Program-made: the position numbers and the translations under genes
Part shown: piece after piece, positions 25,490-33,760 of the stretch
Numbering within the stretch: the first letter of the stretch is position 1
How the letters are laid out: every line of letters starts with the position of its first letter
The notes under the pieces: generated by a model
Databases searched by the model: none
Seen by the model: the letters and a program-made list of their open reading frames with translations, nothing else
Told to the model about the DNA's origin: nothing
Origin: CAVVWJ01 sp965652025
Lineage (GTDB): Bacteria; Gemmatimonadota; Gemmatimonadetes; Gemmatimonadales; GWC2-71-9
Length of the DNA: 64,000 nt
Direction: 5' to 3'
NCBI GenBank assembly: GCA_965652025.1
Contig: CBFGTM010000004.1
Span: 33,906 to 97,905, forward strand

Positions 25490-27091
25490 TTACTCCTCAC
25501 CGCTCACAGTCGTCTTCATCAGCCACCAGCCCTTGGGATCTACTTCGATTCTCTTGGGCTTTTTCTTGATACCTTCCACTCCGATCCGGCTCTGGCGGCC
25601 GCTGATCTCGACTCGCACCGGCGTTCCATCGACCAGCAGAATCAGGTTGGGAATTCGGTAGACTCCCCACCCCGGCGCCTGGGTCTGCATGACATCGAGG
25701 GTCAGCTTTTTGCCCCGGTGGCTCCACTTGATATCGAGAACCGGGTAGCCCGGTTGGGTGAGTGACTGCCGGAAGAACCACTCGAGGTCCTGGCCGGCGG
25801 CCTCCGACATGATGCGGGCAAAATCAGAGGAAAGTGCCGTGCTGTCCTGGTAAGTCTGGTAGTAGCGCCGCAATCCGGCATAGAAGCTCGAGTCGCCGAT
25901 CACGCCGCGAAGCTGGTGCAGGACCCAGGAACCCTTCTGATAGTTATTGCTGTTGAGCAGGCCCAGCAGATCGGTCGCCGCTGAATCGAGAATCGGACGT
26001 TCGGTATCCTTGGACTCGAAGATCGCCTCGGCTGCTTTTGCCATCCCGGCCCGGAAGGCACTGTCGCCATCGGCGTGAGCACGCCACAGCGCCGCCAGGT
26101 AAGTGGCGAACCCTTCGGATAGCCAGAGATGGTGCCAGTCGGCCTCGGTGACTGCGTCACCGAACCACTGGTGGGCCGTCTCGTGGGCAACCAGCGCCTC
26201 GCCCATGGTGCTGTCGCGATAGCGCTTCTCGTCGTAAAAGATCGCGGTCGAGTTCTCCATGCCGCCAAACCGGGTACTCGACTCGACGTGCGCCAGACTG
26301 GGGTAGGGAAAGGGAGCAATGAGGCCGCTGAAAAACTCCAGGATCTCACCTGCGCGCCGAAAGGGTCGGGTCACCGCATAGGCCGAGTCCTGAGGGTAGG
26401 TCCACACGGTGAGCGGAACGCACTTGGCAGAGCAGGCAGCGTCAGGCAGGCGGGTGCGTGCCAGCCGGGCGATCCCGACCACCATCGTATACACCGGGAT
26501 CGGAGTATCCAGCCGGTAGTGCCAGACCGCGTTGTCGTAGGCCAGGGTATCGATCTTTTCCAGCACGCCGTTGGCGATCACCTGCTGCCCCAGAGGAGCC
26601 TGCACGTGGAAGGCGACGGTGGCCTTGTCGCTGGGGTGGTCCTGGGACGGCAGCCAGAGATGGGCCCGGTCTGGCCAGTTATCGGCGAAGGTGGTGCGGG
26701 CCCCGTACTGGTTGGTTCCCACAATGAGCCCGTCTCGCACGTTGCCGCGGTAGCGGACCCGGGTGCTCAGGGTGTCGCCCGCTTGCTTCTGGTGGGGGAC
26801 ACCGACCCACTCTTCGCTCCGGCCGTACATCGTTCGCGCCAGGCGGGTGTTCGGCTTGCCGTCGATCAACACCCGGATGACGCGCATGCTGGAGTCCAGC
26901 TGCATCTCGACCACCTCGCTCGAGCGCAGCCGCCACTTGATCTCCACCTCGCCCAGGATGTGATTGCCGGTGTCGCTCGGCACCAGAGTGATGTCGTAGT
27001 GCAGCGCGTCGTGGGTGGGCCGGATAGTGTCGGCCCGCACGGCTAGCGGGGACTGCAGCGACGTCTGGAGCAAGAAGAGCGAGAGAAGCAT
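25490..27091 (-). CDS. Secreted M1 family zinc aminopeptidase
   Basis: 533 aa from ATG 27091, which has AGGA 5 nt upstream; an ATG at 27097 lies inside the adjoining repeat. Signal peptide MLLSLFLLQTSLQSPLAVRA. The exopeptidase signature GGMEN (about 276-280) and the zinc site HETAH (about 303-307) with the third ligand Glu in LWLSEGFATYLAALW (about 326) are intact. A downstream Tyr-containing RYYQTYQ region fits the transition-state site. The enzyme removes N-terminal residues from peptides in the periplasm. The C-terminal part ends with a beta domain (SGRQSRIGVEGIKKKPKRIEVD). The lipoprotein gene follows immediately. Confidence 0.92.
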   Translation of the reverse strand: MLLSLFLLQTSLQSPLAVRADTIRPTHDALHYDITLVPSDTGNHILGEVEIKWRLRSSEVVEMQLDSSMRVIRVLIDGKPNTRLARTMYGRSEEWVGVPHQKQAGDTLSTRVRYRGNVRDGLIVGTNQYGARTTFADNWPDRAHLWLPSQDHPSDKATVAFHVQAPLGQQVIANGVLEKIDTLAYDNAVWHYRLDTPIPVYTMVVGIARLARTRLPDAACSAKCVPLTVWTYPQDSAYAVTRPFRRAGEILEFFSGLIAPFPYPSLAHVESSTRFGGMENSTAIFYDEKRYRDSTMGEALVAHETAHQWFGDAVTEADWHHLWLSEGFATYLAALWRAHADGDSAFRAGMAKAAEAIFESKDTERPILDSAATDLLGLLNSNNYQKGSWVLHQLRGVIGDSSFYAGLRRYYQTYQDSTALSSDFARIMSEAAGQDLEWFFRQSLTQPGYPVLDIKWSHRGKKLTLDVMQTQAPGWGVYRIPNLILLVDGTPVRVEISGRQSRIGVEGIKKKPKRIEVDPKGWWLMKTTVSGEE

Positions 27092-27092
27092 T

Positions 27093-27163
27093 GTCATCCT
27101 GAGCGCAGCGAAGGATCTCTTGGCCCCGGCGCGCGATCAAGAGATCCTTCGTTGCAGGATGAC
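27093..27163. repeat. Dispersed GAGCGAAGCGAAGGATCT-type repeat, inverted pair
   Basis: Arm 27093-27122 contains GAGCGCAGCGAAGGATCTC, and arm 27138-27163 is its near-complement (GAGATCCTTCGTTGCAGGAT), so the two copies form a long hairpin with a small bulge and a GC-rich loop. The element lies between the dienelactone-hydrolase-like gene and the M1 peptidase, and its edge provides the AGGA ribosome site of the peptidase gene. Related copies are at 32283-32310, 59529-59558 and 59648-59672. Confidence 0.8.
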
Positions 27164-27170
27164 TGGCCTT

Positions 27171-27986
27171 TCACTTTCCCAGCCGCGCACGGTAGAACTC
27201 CAGAATCCTATCCCAAGCCCGCTTCACCTGGGGGCCGTCGGACCCTTGCCGCCCTGGCTTGAGAAACCCGTGGCCGGTTTCGGGATATACCTCGTAGGTG
27301 AAGGTCTTTCCTGCCGCTTCCATCTTGGCGGCCACATCGGGCAGGTTGGCATTGATCCGCTGGTCGTTTTCCCCGTAGACACCGAGCACCGGTGCCTTGA
27401 TCTGCTTGATCGCAGCCGAATCGGGAGCGGGCCCGTAGGCCACGACCGCGGCCATGAGCCGAGGGTTATTGGTGGCGTAGCGGAAGCTCTGGCCGCCGCC
27501 CCAGCAGAAGCCGATGGTCCCGATGTGATCCTTCTCCACCGCGGGCAGCTTGTTCACGTAGTCGTAGGTGGCATTGAGATCGGCGGTGATCCGGTCGGGC
27601 TCCAGCTCACCGATCAGCTTGCGGCCCTCATCCTGATCCTTGGGCGACCGTCCATGCTTGGAGGAGAGCAGATCCGGCACGATGGCGACAAATCCCTCCT
27701 TGGCCAGCCGGTCCGCGACCGTCGGCTCCCAATCGGTGAGGCCGAAGATCTCGTGGATCACAATGACTGCCGGTGCCTTGGTCTTCCGTTCGGGGTATGC
27801 CACATACGCCCGGATGTTTTCCTTGCCCTTCTTGATGGTGACCCATTCGCCGTGGGTGGTGACCGGGTCCTGCCTTCGTTGGGGTGAGGCATCGAGCTGA
27901 CGCCACATTACACCCGCTCCGACCAATGCCGCGAGGAACGCGATAACGGCGTAAGCTGCCATGCCTCGAAGATCGAGATCCGTCAT
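27171..27986 (-). CDS. Dienelactone hydrolase family protein, membrane-anchored
   Basis: 271 aa from ATG 27986, overlapping the previous stop as ATGA. One N-terminal helix (GMAAYAVIAFLAALVGAGVMW) precedes an alpha/beta-hydrolase domain. Family marks: VIVIHEIFGLTDWEPTVADRLA (oxyanion region with Glu), IGTIGFCWGGGQSF with the nucleophile Cys in G-x-C-x-G, VLGVYGENDQRI (Asp) and YPETGHGF (His). A Cys-Asp-His triad is typical of dienelactone hydrolases. The substrate is uncertain; many such proteins are broad carboxylesterases. The helix suggests a periplasmic, membrane-tethered enzyme, which is unusual for the family. Confidence 0.85.
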   Translation of the reverse strand: MTDLDLRGMAAYAVIAFLAALVGAGVMWRQLDASPQRRQDPVTTHGEWVTIKKGKENIRAYVAYPERKTKAPAVIVIHEIFGLTDWEPTVADRLAKEGFVAIVPDLLSSKHGRSPKDQDEGRKLIGELEPDRITADLNATYDYVNKLPAVEKDHIGTIGFCWGGGQSFRYATNNPRLMAAVVAYGPAPDSAAIKQIKAPVLGVYGENDQRINANLPDVAAKMEAAGKTFTYEVYPETGHGFLKPGRQGSDGPQVKRAWDRILEFYRARLGK

Positions 27987-28963
27987 GGGGCCTCCCAATA
28001 CTGAACCTTGTTCACCATCAGCTGCGGCACCCCCACCCGAGAGTCCTTCGGGTTGAAGTCGATGTCGGCGGGCGAGGCGATGCCCGAAGCCACCTTCTTG
28101 GCCTCGCCCTTGGCGAGCACGAACAGGCTGGAGTCGGCCCAACTGGTCACCAGCACTCGGCCATCCGGAAGCAGGGCCACTCCATCCTGCTGTCCCGGGC
28201 CGTTGCCGAGCGAAGTGAGGTCCTTGTCACCTGGCTTCCAGCCATAGATGCCCTTGCCCAGGAACGACACGATGACGAACTGCTTGTTCCTCTCGTCCCA
28301 GGCGATCCCGTTGGGACCTTCGAGCTTGGGCGAGGTGAGCGCTGCGGTAGCGCCGGCCCGGGTGATGCGGAGAACCTGATCCGGCCCTGGATGTGAGGTC
28401 TCCCCCTTGGGGCCAAAGATTACCCCGGTGTCGGTCATGTAGACCGCGCCGTCGGGCCCCACCGCCGCGCCGTTCAGAAACTTGATCCGTCCCCGAGCGG
28501 TCACGTTGGCAATCGGAGCGCCGGTGCGCTTGTTGAAAGCCCGGGCGAAGTCGATATCGGCAACCCAGAGCGTGTCGCCCTTGATGGCCAAACCCTTGGG
28601 GGCGTTCAGTGTGACGCCCTTCTTACCGCCCTCGATGAACTTGAGCTGATACGGCGTGCCGTCGGGCCGGAGCCGACTGATGTAGCCGTTGTTGTCCTTG
28701 GCCGAGGGAAGTCCGTTCACGTTGGACACGAACCAGACGTCGAGCTCGCGGTCATAGCGGACTGACTCGGGGCCCTGGAGGTTGGAGGTCTCTCCGACCT
28801 TGCGGAACATCGCGGACATCTGCTCATAGACCGCGGCGGATTCGGCCAGGGCGCGGTCATCCGAAGCACCGCCGCCACCGCCACCGGGGCCGCGGTTACA
28901 CCCGGCCAGGCCGAGAGTCCCCACGGCAACCAGCGTTATGAGCATGCGATTGGAATCGAGCAT
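27983..28963 (-). CDS. Lipoprotein with SMP-30/NHL-type beta propeller
   Basis: 326 aa from ATG 28963 (GGAG 9 nt upstream); an ATG at 28978 is possible. Lipobox LGLAGC is followed by a glycine stretch (GPGGGGGGAS). The body repeats a propeller pattern: GPESVRYDRELDVWFVSNVNG, NAPKGLAIKGDTLWVADID, NGAAVGPDGAVYMTDTG, GPNGIAWDERNKQFVIVSF, QDGVALLPDGRVLVTSWADS, SPADIDFNPKDSRVGVPQLM. This is the gluconolactonase/SMP-30 or NHL style found in secreted sugar- or cofactor-binding proteins. Coupled by a 4-bp overlap to the dienelactone-hydrolase-like gene, so the two probably act together in the periplasm; substrate unknown. Confidence 0.8.
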   Translation of the reverse strand: MLDSNRMLITLVAVGTLGLAGCNRGPGGGGGGASDDRALAESAAVYEQMSAMFRKVGETSNLQGPESVRYDRELDVWFVSNVNGLPSAKDNNGYISRLRPDGTPYQLKFIEGGKKGVTLNAPKGLAIKGDTLWVADIDFARAFNKRTGAPIANVTARGRIKFLNGAAVGPDGAVYMTDTGVIFGPKGETSHPGPDQVLRITRAGATAALTSPKLEGPNGIAWDERNKQFVIVSFLGKGIYGWKPGDKDLTSLGNGPGQQDGVALLPDGRVLVTSWADSSLFVLAKGEAKKVASGIASPADIDFNPKDSRVGVPQLMVNKVQYWEAP

Positions 28964-28995
28964 GAGGTGCCTCTCCATCAGGAGGAAAGCGCAAG

Positions 28996-29059
28996 TATAG
29001 GCGGGTAGGCGGGTAAGCGGGTAGGCGCGTAGCTGGGTAAGCGGGTAGGCGGGTAGGGT
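28996..29059. repeat. Octad tandem repeat (GGCGGGTA units)
   Basis: Eight degenerate 8-bp units of the form GGCGGGTA / AGCGGGTA / GGCGCGTA / GCTGGGTA run from 28996 to the stop codon of the ParB-domain gene. It differs in period and sequence from the GAC heptads. It fills the gap between two minus-strand genes. Confidence 0.8.
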
Positions 29060-30028
29060 TTACTCGTCGGGTGCGCCCCCAGCCCTCGCCACCTGGTCGG
29101 CCCGCACCTTGGCGGCGTCGAAGCGGCGGGCGGCCGCGAGCATGGTATCGATGGTCTCGTCCGGGTCGGGATTGCCGCCCCGCTTGAAACGAAGCGGATT
29201 GATCCGGGCGACTACAAACGGACGCAGGTAAGGACTGTCGAAGCCTCGGTCCTTGAGCCGCTTCATGGCTTCGGTAACCGCCTGGTCCAGCTCCAGCACC
29301 CGGGCCGCCCGTTCCCGGCGGGTCTCGAGCGCCTTGGGCAGTGCCGAAGCCAGCCACTTCTCGGCTCGACGGAGCACCGGATGGTAAGCTCCGCCGGCAA
29401 ACCGTCCATTCTCCTGGTAGCAGAGTCCGATGGTGAGCAGCGCCGGCTCCTCGAACTCGATCTCAAACTCGCGCTCCGGCCGGCTCTCCGTCTCGGCCAG
29501 CAGCTCGGCGAGTCGGATCACCTCCAGCGATCGCTCCCGCAGGTTGTGCGCCTTTTCGGTGTTGAGCAGCAGGATCCGGTGGGCCACCTCCATTTCAGGA
29601 ACTACGATAGCGACCGCGGTCCGGGCGCCGAGTCGCTTGAGCGCGGCCAGCCGATGATTACCGTTCGGGGTCCAATACTTTCCCTCGTCCGAGCGCACCA
29701 CCACCATCGGATCGATGTAGCGCCCCAGCCGGTCCATCGCATCCGAGAGCCGCTCGACGTGGGGCTTGGACAGGTCCCGCTGGTAGGGAGTCGGTTCCAC
29801 TTTTTCGATCGGGAGAGCGGCAAAGAGCTGCCAATTCCCGCCGAGGGGATCCTTGTACGGGGCGAGCACCGTGCCCCCGTCGGCCTGAATCGCCTCCGCC
29901 AACTCGGTCAGGCTGGCCGGCTGGCCGCCCGACGCGATGGCTTCCGGAGCAATGCCCCGGGAGCGGGGCTCGGCGGCTGGCTTCTTCCTCCGCCGCGGCT
30001 TACCCTCTTTTGACTTGGCCTCGGCCAC
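29060..30028 (-). CDS. ParB/Srx N-terminal-domain protein (stand-alone)
   Basis: 322 aa from GTG 30028 with AGAGG just upstream. A basic N-terminus (KSKEGKPRRRKKPAAEPRSR) precedes a ParB-like fold: LPIEKVEPTPYQRDLSKPHVERL, IDPMVVVRSDEGKYWTPNGN and HRLAALKRLGARTAVAIVVPE. The GNHRLAALK segment corresponds to the nucleotide-binding ERRxRA/GxHR box of ParB and sulfiredoxin folds. The C-terminal half is helical with no HTH I can identify. No parA is adjacent, so chromosome segregation is not implied; a nuclease or nucleotide-sensing role is possible. The last codons directly abut the octad repeat. It is divergent from the multicopper oxidase, with 27 bp between starts. Confidence 0.7.
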   Translation of the reverse strand: MAEAKSKEGKPRRRKKPAAEPRSRGIAPEAIASGGQPASLTELAEAIQADGGTVLAPYKDPLGGNWQLFAALPIEKVEPTPYQRDLSKPHVERLSDAMDRLGRYIDPMVVVRSDEGKYWTPNGNHRLAALKRLGARTAVAIVVPEMEVAHRILLLNTEKAHNLRERSLEVIRLAELLAETESRPEREFEIEFEEPALLTIGLCYQENGRFAGGAYHPVLRRAEKWLASALPKALETRRERAARVLELDQAVTEAMKRLKDRGFDSPYLRPFVVARINPLRFKRGGNPDPDETIDTMLAAARRFDAAKVRADQVARAGGAPDE

Positions 30029-30055
30029 TGGGACCTCTTTGGGGTCGGAGCACGA

Positions 30056-32278
30056 GTGACTCTACTTAACCTTTCCCGGGAGCGGGCGGAAGCCCGGAGT
30101 ACGCGCCGAAGGCGGTGCCCGCCGATTGGGCTTGTGATCCTGACCCTCGTTGCCGCAGGGGCAGCCTCGACCGCGAGCGCCCAGCGTCCCTGCGACCCGC
30201 CCACAGCCTGGAGTCCAAGTAGAGATCTCTATTGCATCGAGCTGGTCCCGGCTCCGGGAATGGACGGAGTCTCCGGCCGGGTCGAGTTGGGGCACATCCC
30301 TGGTCCGTTCACCGTGGCGGCCGGCCTCGACGGACGGCTCCGCTACCAGTTGACGCTGAGGGCTATCGGGCTACCGCCGCCAGAACGGTTGGGGAACTAC
30401 CGCAGCTACGTTGCCTGGGTGGCACCGCCAACGCTGGACTCGGTCATCCGCCAGGGGGTGGTGCGCAACGGGAGCACCGCGCTCGGTGTCGTATCGCTGG
30501 AGAAGTTCACCTTTCTCATCACCGCCGAGCGGAATGCTGGAGCACGGGAACCGAGCCGCAAGGTGGTGCTCCGGGGACAGTCAGCGGCGACCCGGCTCTT
30601 CCCGCCCGATCTCACTCAGTTCTCCCTCGGTTCGATGCGGCAACGGAATGGACCGGCCGGCGGCGCTGCTCACCAAGGCCATCAGTCGCATGGGATGGCC
30701 GAACCGGCAGACTCAGCCCTCCATTGGACGACGGTGCCCATGCCGCCGGGCCTGACCATGCTTCCAGCCGAGATGGCCCTGCGCCCATCGGTAGCGGCCT
30801 GGCTCCCTTCAGCCGACGCGCCTGCCGTACGGGCATCGGAGCGGGTGAAGCTGCGGGATGGAGACACTCTCCGACTCGAGGCGGGCCTGGTTCAGGCCAA
30901 CCTGCTGGGCCGGTCTTACTCCATGTTTGCCTTCAACGGACAACATCCCGGCCCACTGCTCGAGGTTACCCGCGGATCCCGGATCACGGTGCTGTTCCGC
31001 AACCGACTCTCCCAGCCTTCATCAGTACACTGGCACGGAATTCGGCTCGACAATCCCAACGATGGCACGCCCGGTCTGACCCAGGCTGAGGTTCCCGCCG
31101 GAGAGGAGTTCGTGTACCGGTTGCGATTCCCCGACGACGGCATCTACTGGTACCACCCCCACGTGCGGGAGGACCTGCAACAGGAGCTGGGTCTCTACGG
31201 CAACCTGCTGGTGCGGCCGGCGGAGGGCAGCTCCTCCTACGGGCCGGTGAATCGCGAGGCCTTCCTGCTGCTCGACGACCTGCTGGTCGATGACGCGGGC
31301 CTGGTGCCACTGGGGCGGGAGTCGCCCACCCATGCACTGATGGGCCGGTTCGGAAACGTGCTGTTGGTGAACGGCGAGCCACGCTATCGCTTGACGGTCA
31401 GGCGGGGAGAGGTAGTCCGCTTTTATCTCACCAACGCGGCCAACGCCCGCACGCTGAACCTGTCACTGCCCGGAGCACGCCTGAAGCTGGTGGCGTCAGA
31501 CGTTGGCAGCTTCGAGCAGGAGCAGCGGGTAGAGAGCGTGGTGATCGCCCCGGCCGAGCGGTATGTGATACACGCTCGATTCGATCGGCCGGGGGTCGTG
31601 CCCCTGCTGAACCGGGTGCGGGGGCTGGACCACCTGTACGGGCGGTTCTTTCAGCAGACCGACACCCTGGGACTGGTGGAGGTGCTGCCTCGGCAGACGG
31701 ATCGAAATTTGAGCGCCAGCTTCGGAGCCATGCGGCGAGATACCACGGGTTCGGCCGAGATCGAGCGCTATCGCCGTGCGGCCGAGTCCGCAGTGCAGAA
31801 GACCCTGGTGCTGACGCTGGAGACCCGCGACTTGCCGCCCGTCACCCGCCGGCTCATGCAGCTCGACTCCATCTACTTCGCGCCGGTCGAGTGGAGCGGA
31901 ACCATGCCGATGATGAACTGGGCCTCGACCGGCCGGCAGGTGCGCTGGGTGCTGAAGGATCCGGAGACCGGGCGCGAGAATATGGATATCGACTGGCGAT
32001 TCCACTCGGGAACGCCGGTTCGCATTCGCCTGGTGAATGAGCGCCAGAACCTTCACGCCATGCAGCATCCAATCCACTTCCACGGCCAGCGGTTTCTGAT
32101 CCTCGCGGTGAACGGCGTAGCCAATCGGAACCTGGTCTGGAAGGACACGGTTCTGGTCCCGGCCGGCAGCGCGGTAGACATTCTGCTGGATCCATCCAAT
32201 CCGGGCCGCTGGATGGCGCACTGTCACATCGCAGAGCACCTTTCGTCCGGCATGATGTTGCCATTTACGGTAGAGTGA
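30056..32278 (+). CDS. Multicopper oxidase with an extra N-terminal domain
   Basis: 740 aa if GTG 30056 is used; GTG 30134 is an alternative. A basic stretch and hydrophobic segment (GLVILTLVAAGAASTASA) indicate export. Residues about 45-190 form a beta-rich domain of unknown family that is not a copper motif carrier. A His/Met/Gly-rich linker (HQGHQSHGM, 206-214) leads into the oxidase. Copper ligands are complete: HWH 325-327, HPH 367-369, HPIHFH 671-676 and HCHIAEH 722-728 with the axial Met 733/734, giving type 1, 2 and 3 sites. Substrates of this laccase/CueO-like group are phenols or metal ions. The divergent start lies only 27 bp from the ParB-domain gene. Confidence 0.9.
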   Translation: MTLLNLSRERAEARSTRRRRCPPIGLVILTLVAAGAASTASAQRPCDPPTAWSPSRDLYCIELVPAPGMDGVSGRVELGHIPGPFTVAAGLDGRLRYQLTLRAIGLPPPERLGNYRSYVAWVAPPTLDSVIRQGVVRNGSTALGVVSLEKFTFLITAERNAGAREPSRKVVLRGQSAATRLFPPDLTQFSLGSMRQRNGPAGGAAHQGHQSHGMAEPADSALHWTTVPMPPGLTMLPAEMALRPSVAAWLPSADAPAVRASERVKLRDGDTLRLEAGLVQANLLGRSYSMFAFNGQHPGPLLEVTRGSRITVLFRNRLSQPSSVHWHGIRLDNPNDGTPGLTQAEVPAGEEFVYRLRFPDDGIYWYHPHVREDLQQELGLYGNLLVRPAEGSSSYGPVNREAFLLLDDLLVDDAGLVPLGRESPTHALMGRFGNVLLVNGEPRYRLTVRRGEVVRFYLTNAANARTLNLSLPGARLKLVASDVGSFEQEQRVESVVIAPAERYVIHARFDRPGVVPLLNRVRGLDHLYGRFFQQTDTLGLVEVLPRQTDRNLSASFGAMRRDTTGSAEIERYRRAAESAVQKTLVLTLETRDLPPVTRRLMQLDSIYFAPVEWSGTMPMMNWASTGRQVRWVLKDPETGRENMDIDWRFHSGTPVRIRLVNERQNLHAMQHPIHFHGQRFLILAVNGVANRNLVWKDTVLVPAGSAVDILLDPSNPGRWMAHCHIAEHLSSGMMLPFTVE

Positions 32279-32282
32279 GCCG

Positions 32283-32310
32283 AAAGATCCTTCGCTTCGC
32301 TCAGGATGAC
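32283..32310. repeat. Dispersed GAGCGAAGCGAAGGATCT-type repeat, single copy
   Basis: On the minus strand this reads CATCCTGAGCGAAGCGAAGG, continuing into ATCTTT; it lies between the multicopper oxidase stop (32278) and the amidohydrolase start (32330). It is the closest copy to the consensus of the family seen at 27093-27163, 59529-59558 and 59648-59672. Confidence 0.8.
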
Positions 32311-32329
32311 ATTTCGCTGGAGAAACCCT

Positions 32330-33757
32330 ATGCGCCCTGTGGTCCACGCACTCGCACTTGTCCCTCTCCTCGTCGGCACTCTGTCAGCTCAGCGCCCGGA
32401 CTCCCTGGGTGAGGAGGTGCGCAAGTACGTGGCGGTGGACACGGCCGCCGTCGCACTCACCAACGTGCTGCTGATCGATGGGACCGGGTCCGAGCCTAGG
32501 AAAGACCAGACGGTCCTGATCCGGAATGGCCGGATCGAGGCCGTGGGGCCGGCGGCAGAGGTGCGGATCCCGGCCGGCGTTCGGAGCATGGACCTCAAGG
32601 GCCACACACTCATTCCGGGCCTGGTGGGCATGCACGACCATCTCTTTTACACCGCGGCCGGGGGCCGAGCAGTACAGATGTCCTATACCGGGCCGCGTCT
32701 GTATCTCGCCTCTGGCGTCACCACCATCCGCACCGCGGGAAGCCGCTCCACCTACGCCGAAATCAACCTGCGGGACAACATCAAACGGGGACTCGTCCCC
32801 GGCCCCCGCATCCATCTGACCGCCCCATACATCACCGGTGCGGCGGGCGGCGGAAGCATGGACGTGATTACGTCTCCCGCCGAGGCACGCCGCTTCGTGG
32901 CGTACTGGGCCAGCGAGGGCGCCACCTGGATCAAGGCCTACACCGACATCGGCCGGGCGGAGCTCGGTGCCGCCATCAAGGAAGCCCACCGGCACGGGGT
33001 CAAGGTGACAGGCCATCTCTGCTCCGTCTCCTTCCGGGAAGCCGTGTCGCTCGGCATCGACAATCTGGAGCACGGCATGCTCACCGCGTCTGACTTCGAT
33101 CCCTCCAAGCAGCCGGATGTCTGTCCGGTAACGGTCCTGGGGCGGAACAACGAGGTCGATCCCCAGGGCGAGGTGGCGCGGAAGACCATCCAGACCATGG
33201 TGAAGAACCGGGTCAGCATGACGTCGACTCTCGCGGTCTACGAGCCATTTGTGGCCAACCGGCCGGCCAACAAGGAGCCCCGGGTGCTCACCGCCATGGC
33301 TCCCGAGGTACGGGCCAGCTATCTCCAGGTTCGGCAGGAGATCGACACCAGCGGGACCGGTCCGATCACCGAGGCCGGGCTCAAGAGCGCCATGGCCTTC
33401 GAGAAGGAGTTCGTCCAGGCCGGCGGTCTGTTAGGCGCAGGGGTGGACCCGACCGGCATCGGGGGAGCACTGGCCGGCTATGGTGACCAGCGGAACTACG
33501 AGCTGTTCATCGAGGCCGGCTTCACTCCGGCTCAAGCCATCCAGATTCTGACCTTGAACGGAGCCAAGATCCTCGGCGTGGCCAAGCAGGTGGGCAGCGT
33601 GGAGCGGGGCAAGTTGGCCGATCTAGTGGTGCTCAAGGGCGATCTCACCGGGGATCCCGGCGTAATCCGGAATCCAACCATGGTGTTGAAGGACGGAGTG
33701 GGCTATGACCCGGTAAAGCTGATCAAATCAGTCGAAGCACGGGTGGGAATAGACTGA
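32330..33757 (+). CDS. Secreted amidohydrolase (imidazolonepropionase-like)
   Basis: 475 aa from ATG 32330 with GGAG 7 nt upstream; an earlier ATG at 32306 lies inside the repeat and is rejected. Signal peptide MRPVVHALALVPLLVGTLSAQ. Motifs: LIPGLVGMHDHLFY (HxH), ATWIKAYTDIG (bridging Lys), GVKVTGHLCSVSF and IDNLEHGM (metal His), and LGAGVDPTG with the catalytic Asp. The C-terminal VERGKLADLVVLKGDLTGDP closes the composite domain. It resembles periplasmic prolidase-like amidohydrolases common in this lineage; the substrate is not readable. A paralogue with the same plan is at 6842-8197. Its stop is 3 bp from the stop of the convergent kinase gene. Confidence 0.87.
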   Translation: MRPVVHALALVPLLVGTLSAQRPDSLGEEVRKYVAVDTAAVALTNVLLIDGTGSEPRKDQTVLIRNGRIEAVGPAAEVRIPAGVRSMDLKGHTLIPGLVGMHDHLFYTAAGGRAVQMSYTGPRLYLASGVTTIRTAGSRSTYAEINLRDNIKRGLVPGPRIHLTAPYITGAAGGGSMDVITSPAEARRFVAYWASEGATWIKAYTDIGRAELGAAIKEAHRHGVKVTGHLCSVSFREAVSLGIDNLEHGMLTASDFDPSKQPDVCPVTVLGRNNEVDPQGEVARKTIQTMVKNRVSMTSTLAVYEPFVANRPANKEPRVLTAMAPEVRASYLQVRQEIDTSGTGPITEAGLKSAMAFEKEFVQAGGLLGAGVDPTGIGGALAGYGDQRNYELFIEAGFTPAQAIQILTLNGAKILGVAKQVGSVERGKLADLVVLKGDLTGDPGVIRNPTMVLKDGVGYDPVKLIKSVEARVGID

Positions 33758-33760
33758 GGG

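Noticed and set aside
32306..32329. ATG at 32306 as the start of the secreted amidohydrolase
   Set aside because: It lies inside the dispersed repeat and would put eight polar residues before the signal peptide; ATG 32330 has a proper GGAG site.
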